Assembly (NCBI RefSeq): GCF_014274685.1
Contig: NZ_CP060393.1
Location: 1,361,501 to 1,425,500 of the forward strand
Reading direction: 5' to 3'
Origin: Edaphobacter sp. 4G125
GTDB taxonomy: Bacteria > Acidobacteriota > Terriglobia > Terriglobales > Acidobacteriaceae
DNA: 64,000 nt
A program made the position numbers and the translations under genes. How positions within the stretch are numbered: position 1 is the stretch's first letter; the number at the start of each line of letters is the position of its first letter. The notes under the pieces were generated by a model. It worked only from the letters and a program-made list of their open reading frames with translations. It did no database searches and was not told where the DNA came from. Positions 44,436 to 51,007 of the stretch are shown one piece after another.

Positions 44436-45827
44436 TCACTCGTGAACGCTGTTTTTGAAGATGCGAACGCCACTCTTGGGAGTCCACAGAGAACGACGAA
44501 TTGGCAATCCGACAGAGAATTGCAGATTCGGTGTGTCCGGCGTCAGTCCGACCCCAAAGCTCAGGTCGAGGGTCCTTCCAGGCGCGTAGAGATACGACAT
44601 GCCGAGTCGCAGGGAACCTTCAACGAGATATGAAGCAGGCACAACCTGCCCATTCACAGTCGTGGATTGAGTGAAGCGTTGATCCCAGCCGATCGTCATC
44701 GAAGTTTCGGGATTCAGAGAGAGGATGGAGCCAAGCTGGAAGCCGATAGCATTACCCGGGTTGAAGTGACCCGGAATCGAAATCGGCTGGCCGTTTGAAT
44801 CGGTCGACTGAATCGTATGGGTTCCTTTCAGGTTCGCGGTGTACGAGAGATTCCCGAAGAAGACAACGGGGTCATTCGACTTGGCTGCCGTTAGATTTCC
44901 CTGGACCGCATAAAAACCGGTACCGAGCGCAGTCTGGCTGCTATTGAGGTTGAAACTGTCGATTCCAGTGGTGGTCTTGAAGCGCACGTTGGCCAGCAGG
45001 TCAGGGACGCGATCATGCTCCATGGTCAACTGGCGCGAAAGGCCGAAGGCGATATCGCCGAGCCCGAAAGTACTCTGCGAGGTCTGGTTGTTCTCGGCAT
45101 CGACCGTACGATTCAGTTGGTAACCATAGGGAACATAGGTATCGAACTGTAGCTTGTGGGGAAGTCCGAGGCGAGCGGTGAAGGTCGGGAGCAGGAGATC
45201 CTGGCGGACGCGTTCCGAAGTAATGTCTCCTACGACAAGCACTGGCAGCAGGGCAAAGCCGTCGATGGTGAGGTGATCGGAGGACGAGCTGAAATATGAG
45301 GTTGTATTGTCAAGCTCAAGAGTTCCTGAGGGAAGCAGAAGGCCGCCACGAACGATAAGTGCCTGATCGAGTGCCTGGCTGGCCTGCCGCTCTTCTGCGT
45401 CGTATCCGGAGTTGCGCACCACGGCTGTCGCCGCTGCCAGCGTGTTCGCATGGGGAGTCGCAGCCGCCGGTGCGCTTACGCTGGAAGAGGCCGGCTGAGC
45501 CGAGATGAGGTCGCGAGGAGACGACGTAGTAAAGTTGCCTCCATTTACGCGCCACTCCAACTCCTGTACGCGTTGCAGAAGATTGCGAATGATTGCATCG
45601 CGCTCGCGTAGCGCATCGTTCATACGTTGATTGACTTGCATCAACAGTTCCTGTTGTGAAAGAGGCTGCTGGGGGGATTGCGGTTGCGCATGTGTTGGCT
45701 GCGGATTGGCCGATTGATTCTGAGCCAGAGATGTATGTACCCCACAAAACAGGAGAGCCCAAAACATCAGCCTTGCGGAAGAGAGTTGCCGAAGAGAGTG
45801 CATCGATCTGGCCTTTGTTTGCTGCAT
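44436..45827 (-). CDS. FapF-like outer-membrane beta-barrel with coiled coil
   Basis: The 463-residue protein has a signal peptide (LMFWALLFCGVHTSLAQ), a Gln/Pro linker and an N-terminal coiled coil (about 57-95, SQQELLMQVNQRMNDALRER..LLQRVQELEWRV). The C-terminal half is a beta-barrel of amphipathic strands with KLQFDTYVPYGYQLN, FGLGDIAFGLSRQL, and a last strand ending NLQFSVGLPIRRS. A trimer-forming coiled coil before a barrel of the Phenol_MetA_deg type is the layout of FapF, the amyloid secretion channel of Pseudomonas. It starts 11 bases after the C39 peptidase gene. The FapF assignment is by architecture and neighbours. Confidence 0.7.
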   Translation of the reverse strand: MQQTKARSMHSLRQLSSARLMFWALLFCGVHTSLAQNQSANPQPTHAQPQSPQQPLSQQELLMQVNQRMNDALRERDAIIRNLLQRVQELEWRVNGGNFTTSSPRDLISAQPASSSVSAPAAATPHANTLAAATAVVRNSGYDAEERQASQALDQALIVRGGLLLPSGTLELDNTTSYFSSSSDHLTIDGFALLPVLVVGDITSERVRQDLLLPTFTARLGLPHKLQFDTYVPYGYQLNRTVDAENNQTSQSTFGLGDIAFGLSRQLTMEHDRVPDLLANVRFKTTTGIDSFNLNSSQTALGTGFYAVQGNLTAAKSNDPVVFFGNLSYTANLKGTHTIQSTDSNGQPISIPGHFNPGNAIGFQLGSILSLNPETSMTIGWDQRFTQSTTVNGQVVPASYLVEGSLRLGMSYLYAPGRTLDLSFGVGLTPDTPNLQFSVGLPIRRSLWTPKSGVRIFKNSVHE

Positions 45828-45838
45828 CGTTTGTTGGA

Positions 45839-46525
45839 TCAGTAGAGATAGTTCGGCGGAATCGCGACTCCAATCTCGCGTTGAATGATGCTGGGATCGG
45901 GAATTGTGCGGGATGCGATCGAAGGTCTCTTTTCGGTCAACATCAGGTCTGTCGGCGGATGAACGATGAAGACGATGCCTTCTTTCCATAGCGATTGAAA
46001 GCGATCGACCCGCATGGTGATGTTTCCGAATCCGGGATCGGCGATGATAACGTGCCCCTCCACGATCTTGTGTACGACGATGAAATGATCAAAGCCCTTC
46101 ATACGGATTGGCACGATGACAGAGGTTTTCTGTTCGGCAAGTTCTTCGATGGACATCCCCGTGAAACCCTCTGCGTGATAGCCGCGTGCCTGGGCGAAGC
46201 GTTTTAGATCCAGCAGCGAGAATCCGCCGCGGGCACGCACTCGAACCGGATCAACTCGATGCAGGATCCAAACGACGACTGCAGTTTCCGGGGTATTGTC
46301 TTTGAATTCATAGGTCAGCAGCGTGCTGAGAGCAGCAGCACCACAACTCATGTCCCACTTCTGCCGTATTACACCTTCTTCGCGAATCTCTTTGAGGCTG
46401 CGGATCGGTTTGCTGTATTCGTCTTGAGCTTGAGAGAAGACCACACTGGGAAAGATCAGAGCGCCCGCCATGACCAGCGCAAGCGCTCTGTACCAGGACC
46501 TGAAACGAACTGCGAAGAGCGTCAT
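45839..46525 (-). CDS. FapD-like C39 family cysteine peptidase
   Basis: The 228-residue protein has a signal peptide (ALALVMAGALIFPSVVFSQAQ), so it acts in the periplasm. A single C39 peptidase domain follows: Gln55 (oxyanion) and Cys61 in RQKWDMSCGAAALSTLL, His147 in GFDHFIVVH and Asp163 in IADPGFGNI complete the catalytic set. Bacteriocin C39 domains are fused to ABC exporters. Free secreted ones occur as FapD in functional amyloid operons. Its ATG shares one base with the stop of the upstream small secreted protein (TGATG), so the two are translationally coupled. Substrates are probably the neighbouring secreted subunits. Confidence 0.82.
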   Translation of the reverse strand: MTLFAVRFRSWYRALALVMAGALIFPSVVFSQAQDEYSKPIRSLKEIREEGVIRQKWDMSCGAAALSTLLTYEFKDNTPETAVVVWILHRVDPVRVRARGGFSLLDLKRFAQARGYHAEGFTGMSIEELAEQKTSVIVPIRMKGFDHFIVVHKIVEGHVIIADPGFGNITMRVDRFQSLWKEGIVFIVHPPTDLMLTEKRPSIASRTIPDPSIIQREIGVAIPPNYLY

Positions 46526-46956
46526 CAGTGTTTCCCGTTAAGGTTCGACTGCGTCAGAGTTCCGACAGTCGAGTTGATATTGACGTTGAGATTCAGCAGG
46601 ACATTGATCTTCGAGTTCACTGCGTTAATATTCACCAGTGAACTAAGATTTTGTTCTGCATTGCCATTCATGCTGAGTGTGCCCATTGTGGTGCCCCCAA
46701 TAGGGCCGCTCTGCAGGGCAAGTGAGCCATCACTCGAGACCAGGCCGTTTGGAGTCTGAGCTTGGCCTTGGAATTTAACAACTCCATTGGAAACCTCGGC
46801 AGAGATTGTGCCGGCGGTCACTTTGTCGAGCGCGGCATCGTTCATGGGTTGTGCTTTGGCGCGCGCCTTGGATTGGACCTTGGTTTGGGCCCAGCCTGTC
46901 GGCGTCACAGCAAAGCTGAACAGCATCAGGATCGCTATCACGAAAGTTCGTCGCAT
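46525..46956 (-). CDS. Small secreted amyloid-like subunit (FapB/FapE-like position)
   Basis: The 143-residue protein has a signal peptide (MRRTFVIAILMLFSFAVTPTGWAQ). The motif ALDKVTAG (42-49) follows, then a Gly/Ser/Asn-rich region ending in an Asn/Val/Ile stretch (LVNINAVNSKINVLLNLNVN) and TLTQSNLNGKH. The alternating Asn-hydrophobic pattern is typical of amyloid-forming secreted subunits. It shares DKVTA and a TLTQ-S/T-N end with the large protein upstream. By analogy it could be a minor or nucleating subunit. AAGGAGC lies six bases before the ATG and next to an 8-bp hairpin. It has no clear known family. Confidence 0.65.
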   Translation of the reverse strand: MRRTFVIAILMLFSFAVTPTGWAQTKVQSKARAKAQPMNDAALDKVTAGTISAEVSNGVVKFQGQAQTPNGLVSSDGSLALQSGPIGGTTMGTLSMNGNAEQNLSSLVNINAVNSKINVLLNLNVNINSTVGTLTQSNLNGKH

Positions 46957-46965
46957 AACCTGCTC

Positions 46966-47022
46966 CTTGCATTCGGTAATGCAAGGCGTGTGTAAGAAAC
47001 TCGATGCTTCTTACACACGCCT
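46966..47022 (-). promoter_or_regulatory. Intercistronic hairpins between the two subunit genes
   Basis: AGGCGTGTGTAAGAA (46984-46998) pairs perfectly with TTCTTACACACGCCT (47008-47022) directly after the large subunit stop. A second stem, CTTGCATT-CGGT-AATGCAAG (46966-46985), abuts the ribosome-binding site of the small subunit gene. No T run follows either, so they probably stabilise mRNA or tune the subunit ratio. Confidence 0.75.
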
Positions 47023-47027
47023 GCCTG

Positions 47028-48596
47028 TTAGCGATGCTGCGAGATGCTGTTGGTCTGGGTCAGCGTCGGAGTCGAGTTCATATTCGAGGTCCGCGCTACG
47101 TTGATTCCATTGGCAACCATGCCGCCGGCTGCATTGACGATGTTCATCGCCGTCGCATTGGCCAGTGCAGAGCCTGCCAGGGCAACGGTGTAGTTGTTGG
47201 TGGTTGTTACGGTCGAGCCGTCCACAGCAACATTCTGTGCGCTTGCATTATCGAAACTCACTGCTCCCTGAACGTTGTAGACCTTGCTCGAGGACGTTAC
47301 TGTGTGATCCGAATCAGAATTGGAGTCGGTTGTGGCCAGGCTCGCAGATGTCGACTTAGCGGAGCTGGTAGAGTGCGTCGTCGTGCTGGAATTGGAATCA
47401 TTCTTCGCCGACTGAGATGCATTGGAACTCGCACTGTTCGAGCTGGAAGCGCTCTGCTGTGCCTTGTTCTTATTGGAAGAGTCCGCATTCTGCGATGCAT
47501 TGTTGGAAGCAGAATTTGAGGACGAATTTGCGCTTTTCGCAGCATTCGAAGCCGAGCTCTGGTTGGAAGCAGAGTTGTCAGTGGATGCCGACTGATTCGC
47601 GCTGCTGGAACCATTGCTTGAAGTCGCGGAGTTGCTGGCGGTGTTATTGCTGGAGGATCCGCCCTTCGATGCGGACAGATTATCTGCTCCATTGCCTGTC
47701 GTCGTAGAGGTTGCGCCGTTGCTGGACGATCCATTGTTGAAGGCCGAGTTTCCTACGGAAGTAGCGCTGCCGTCAGGAGCATTGGCGGAAGCGGTGGCTC
47801 CGCTGGCGCTGGCCGACGAAGTCGCGTTGCTGGTCGCGCTCTTGCTGGCGGACGAGTTATCGGTCGACGAAGCCGATTTCACGTTGCTGGCATTTTGCGC
47901 GTTATTCGAGGCAGAAGCATCCGTTGCTGAGGCCGACTTGCTGGCTGTATTGGATGCGGACGAGGTGGTCGCTGAAGAAGAGCTCTTGCTGGCGCTCTGC
48001 TGCTGAGCAGCATTCTTGCTGGCGCTGGAGCTGTTCGACGAGCTACTGTTTGCCGACTTGGTGTTCGACCAATTGTCGGTGTGGTTGGAGGTGTGATTGA
48101 ACGAGGCGTTCAGGCTTGATGACGAGGTGCTGGTCGTCGTCACATCTGATGCGCTCGAGGTATTGAGCTGTGAGTTTGCCCCACGTTTGTAACCGGTCAG
48201 CGAAGCGCCTGCCGGATCGGTTTGGGTGATGGCATTTCCCTGGCCGACGTCCGCGCTGGCAGTATTGCCTTGCGTTGTCAGGCTGCCGTTATAAACATTG
48301 ACGCCATTGGCAACTGCAGCATCGGAGGAGCTGACGATATTGATACCCTTCGCAGCATTCAGCGCGCTTCCTGAGAGCGAAACGCTGCCCGTATTGTTTT
48401 CTGTTACGGTCGAATTGTTTGCTGCCAGTGCGGAGCTTTCCTCGCCAGCTGCAGTGACTTTATCCATCTGGTTGTCGCGCAACGCGTGGGTCTTGCTCTG
48501 CTTTTGCGGATGCGAGTTCGATTTGCTCTGACCGTAAACCTGTCCAGAGACGACTAAGGCGGTTACGAGAGTGGCGGTAGTAACAAGATTTTTCAC
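47028..48596 (-). CDS. Large Ser/Asn/Ala-rich amyloid-like subunit (FapC-like)
   Basis: I chose the GTG at 48596, five bases after GGAGG, because it gives the signal peptide MKNLVTTATLVTALVVSGQVYG; the product is 522 residues. MDKVTAAG (44-51) follows. Residues 62-105 and 461-504 are two copies of one 44-residue unit, aligned without gaps at about 50 percent identity (GSALxxAxxxNIV, VANGxNV). Between them lie about 300 residues almost wholly of Ser, Asn, Ala, Thr and Lys. Repeats separated by a long disordered linker are the plan of FapC, the main fibre subunit of Pseudomonas functional amyloid. The C-terminus is TLTQTNSISQHR. Confidence 0.72.
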   Translation of the reverse strand: MKNLVTTATLVTALVVSGQVYGQSKSNSHPQKQSKTHALRDNQMDKVTAAGEESSALAANNSTVTENNTGSVSLSGSALNAAKGINIVSSSDAAVANGVNVYNGSLTTQGNTASADVGQGNAITQTDPAGASLTGYKRGANSQLNTSSASDVTTTSTSSSSLNASFNHTSNHTDNWSNTKSANSSSSNSSSASKNAAQQQSASKSSSSATTSSASNTASKSASATDASASNNAQNASNVKSASSTDNSSASKSATSNATSSASASGATASANAPDGSATSVGNSAFNNGSSSNGATSTTTGNGADNLSASKGGSSSNNTASNSATSSNGSSSANQSASTDNSASNQSSASNAAKSANSSSNSASNNASQNADSSNKNKAQQSASSSNSASSNASQSAKNDSNSSTTTHSTSSAKSTSASLATTDSNSDSDHTVTSSSKVYNVQGAVSFDNASAQNVAVDGSTVTTTNNYTVALAGSALANATAMNIVNAAGGMVANGINVARTSNMNSTPTLTQTNSISQHR

Positions 48597-49055
48597 TTCT
48601 GCCTCCACGGCTTGGATTTTGGCAATACTTCACCGTCTATGCAGCGCAGACTGCATAACGGCCAAAATGATGCCGTTCAGGCTTTCCCACAAGCAGCCAG
48701 CACAGCATCGCGGATTCAGTCCCAGGGAGCTTCTATTCAGAAGCGCAAAAACATTTCGATTTCCACTCGCCTTCACTGCTCTCAGAAAAACGTGCAGCGA
48801 TCATGGAAGGAAAAGAGCCCGATTCACAAAGCTGTTGTAAGAATCAGCTTCACATCGCTTGTAGCTCGACGCGTGTGAAATGGTGGCCCAGATGACGGTT
48901 TCGCTCTAGTGCAATCTCTGTGCCAATCCTATGTCTTTCAGATCCTGCGTAATTGAGCAGCCGAAAAAGAGAAATTCGCAAAGCTTTGCAGGCAAAATGT
49001 GAAAATTCAGTTTTCCAGCAATTCTTTGCGTATAGATATACAGAGATAGTCTGGA
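48597..49055. promoter_or_regulatory. Upstream region of the amyloid-like operon
   Basis: This 459-base gap holds a sigma-54-type promoter (48908-48925) and a long leader. Further upstream are the palindromes GCAAAGCTTTGC (48977-48988) and GTATAGATATAC (49031-49042), which could be activator sites. No gene was seen. Confidence 0.5.
48908..48925 (-). promoter_or_regulatory. Sigma-54-type promoter of the amyloid-like operon
   Basis: Read leftward, TTGGCACAGAGATTGCAC matches the -24/-12 consensus TGGCACG-N4-TTGCW at every conserved position (GG and GC with correct spacing). Transcription would begin near 48898, about 300 bases before the first gene. Confidence 0.65.
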
Positions 49056-49670
49056 TCAGTGCTGAACCTCAAGCCGGATGTAAACCGGAGAGTGCAACAA
49101 GCTGTCGCGATCGCCCAGCAGAAGAAGGTAGGGGAGCCTGTGTCCGTGCGTTAGGACGAGTCGAAGATCCGTTGCATCCTTTGCGATCTTGAAGACGGGC
49201 TGGCTCATAACTGAATCGCCCGGCAGAACCGTTGTCGACAGGCGAACGCCTTCCAGTCCGGACCCCTGGTTCCAGACCCGGCCCTGCGAATCGACGAGAT
49301 AGGCTTGCAGAGTTTTGTCGCCTTTCCTCTGCTCATGGGAATGATTGGTGATTCGGATGGAGACTCGTAGGACCTGTTCTCCCTCGTTGGCAAAAGAGCT
49401 GGGGATACTCTCGATTCGTACCACGGTAAAACAAAGGCTGCCAAAACATTGCTCCTGCCCCTGTGCAAGGATGCGTGGTTTGGTTGAGAGTGAAATCGTC
49501 AGCAGTATGGCAATGTAAAGCAGCCAGATGCCCCCAATCCAGACAAGATGCCGACGCGCCTTGGAGCGCTCTTGCCGCAGGAATGAGATCGTTACGCCAG
49601 CAAGACCGATCAAGGTCCAGCCGATCAGCCCCCATAGCGCCAGTTCGGTCCAATTTATCCCTGATCGCAT
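49056..49670 (-). CDS. Membrane-anchored hypothetical protein
   Basis: The 204-residue protein has two membrane helices (about 8-30 and 43-62) and a periplasmic beta-rich domain. CFGSLCFTVVRIESIP contains two cysteines that could form a disulfide, followed by LRVSIRITNHSHEQRKGDKTLQAYLVDSQGRVW and LSTTVLPGDSVMSQPVFKI. This strand pattern resembles DUF4352-type immunoglobulin-like domains. No function can be given. It lies upstream of the amyloid-like operon on the same strand, separated by 459 bases, so it is probably not part of it. Confidence 0.6.
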   Translation of the reverse strand: MRSGINWTELALWGLIGWTLIGLAGVTISFLRQERSKARRHLVWIGGIWLLYIAILLTISLSTKPRILAQGQEQCFGSLCFTVVRIESIPSSFANEGEQVLRVSIRITNHSHEQRKGDKTLQAYLVDSQGRVWNQGSGLEGVRLSTTVLPGDSVMSQPVFKIAKDATDLRLVLTHGHRLPYLLLLGDRDSLLHSPVYIRLEVQH

Positions 49671-49707
49671 AGAAAGGTCCCGGTCACGATAAACTCAAAG
49701 GTAACTC

Positions 49708-50472
49708 ATGGCGACTACTTCTTCCTCTTCTTCGAGCACGGCAGCCACAGTTCAGCCCATCATCGTAGCCCAGGACCTCGGCAAAACCTATCGATCCGGA
49801 AAACTTGAGGTGCAGGCGCTGCGAGGAGTCAATTTTTCAGCAGATCCAGGCGAGTTTGTGGCCATTGTCGGGCCCTCCGGATCAGGAAAATCGACATTGT
49901 TTTATGTCCTTGGAGGACTCGCGCAGGCCAGTTCCGGGTCGCTATTTATTGATGGCGCTGAATTTTCGCGGCTTTCGGATATCGAACGCACGCGAATGCG
50001 TCGCGCCAAGATCGGTTTCGTCTTTCAACGGTTCAATCTTCTTCCAACACTGACGGCAATGGGGAATATCGAGATCGCACATGATATTGCGAATCTGGGA
50101 GCAACAGAGAAGAAGCCTCTGGATCGTCCGCTACTCGATCACCTTGCCGACCTGATGAATATCAAGGGCAGGCTGGAGCATCGGCCGAACGAACTCTCAG
50201 GAGGCGAACAGCAGCGCGTCGCCATTGCCCGCGCATTGATCTCGCGTCCGGCAATTGTGTTGGCCGATGAGCCGACAGGTAATCTCGATACGAAGAACTC
50301 TGATGCTGTACTTAGCATGTTGCGGCGTTCCAGCCACGAGCTGAACCAGACCGTGCTGATGATTACTCATAACCCTGAAGCTGCGCAGATTGCGGATCGC
50401 ATTCTGCATATGCGCGATGGACAGATTACGAGTATTGAAAAGGGAACCGGGCGCGTTGTTCACGAAGCGTGA
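49708..50472 (+). CDS. LolD/MacB-type ABC transporter ATP-binding protein
   Basis: The 254-residue ATPase has Walker A GPSGSGKST, the Q-loop FVFQRFNLLPTLTAMGNIEI, the signature LSGGEQQRVAIARALI, Walker B IVLADEPTGNLD and the switch His in MITHNPEAA. This is the MacB/LolD/FtsE group, which works with FtsX-like permeases. No permease is adjacent; the FtsX-type permease at 25525 is a possible but distant partner. The N-terminus has a Ser/Thr-rich tail of about 18 residues before the domain. It is divergent from the neighbouring membrane protein gene. Confidence 0.88.
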   Translation: MATTSSSSSSTAATVQPIIVAQDLGKTYRSGKLEVQALRGVNFSADPGEFVAIVGPSGSGKSTLFYVLGGLAQASSGSLFIDGAEFSRLSDIERTRMRRAKIGFVFQRFNLLPTLTAMGNIEIAHDIANLGATEKKPLDRPLLDHLADLMNIKGRLEHRPNELSGGEQQRVAIARALISRPAIVLADEPTGNLDTKNSDAVLSMLRRSSHELNQTVLMITHNPEAAQIADRILHMRDGQITSIEKGTGRVVHEA

Positions 50473-50481
50473 GGAACCTTA

Positions 50482-50937
50482 CTACTTTGAGCATCCCATT
50501 TGGACTTCCAGAGTAATAGTCGTTTCTATCCATGCTGCTGAGCCATTCAGCAAATAGGGTTTATAGACCCAATTGTGAACAGCGTTTGTCACTGGCTCTC
50601 TGAAGGCTTCACGGCCTGAGATATAGTCCAGTCGATTAATTTTTCCCTCAGGATCTATGAGGGCGTGCAGTACGGAGACACCACTGCCTTTCCAGCTCTC
50701 CGGCAGAGGCTCACCGCATCGGGGTGGAGGCGGATATTTAGGTATATCGCGCCGGATTGAATTGCTAAGCATAATTCCCGAGGAGACTCGTACAGGATGC
50801 TTCTCACTTCCTAATGGAGCCTGAAGATCAGTTGTGTAGGAAAGAGGGGCTTTTGAGGAGATGCTGGTCTGGCTATCCATCGGGTACTGTATCGGTGATA
50901 GTCCAAGTGCGATACATAAGAGTAACTGTAATCTCAT
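50482..50937 (-). CDS. Secreted TonB C-terminal-domain protein
   Basis: The 151-residue protein has a signal peptide (LQLLLCIALGLSPIQYPMDSQ). The C-terminal half is a TonB-like domain: PKYPPPPRC, GVSVLHALIDPEGKINRLDYISGREAFREPVTNAVHNWVYKPYLLNG, and the final strand TITLEVQMGC. There is no membrane anchor of the usual TonB kind and no Pro/Lys spacer, so it is unlikely to energise transport. Acidobacteria have many such stand-alone domains. The function is unknown. It is convergent with the ATPase gene, 9 bases away. Confidence 0.72.
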   Translation of the reverse strand: MRLQLLLCIALGLSPIQYPMDSQTSISSKAPLSYTTDLQAPLGSEKHPVRVSSGIMLSNSIRRDIPKYPPPPRCGEPLPESWKGSGVSVLHALIDPEGKINRLDYISGREAFREPVTNAVHNWVYKPYLLNGSAAWIETTITLEVQMGCSK

Positions 50938-50972
50938 GGGACCACCTCAGCCTGACGTCGCTATTATGCAGC

Positions 50973-51005
50973 AAAAAGCCGCCAGCTTTGCACCGGCGGC
51001 TTTTT
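50973..51005. terminator. Bidirectional intrinsic terminator
   Basis: AAAAAGCCGCC (50973-50983) pairs perfectly with GGCGGCTTTTT (50995-51005). It lies just beyond the stop of the leftward M1 peptidase gene. Confidence 0.9.
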
Positions 51006-51007
51006 GT

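Noticed and set aside
47100..48300. Possible CRISPR array or tandem DNA repeat
   Set aside because: The repetitive look comes from Ser/Asn/Ala codons of the amyloid-like linker; there are no regular spacers.
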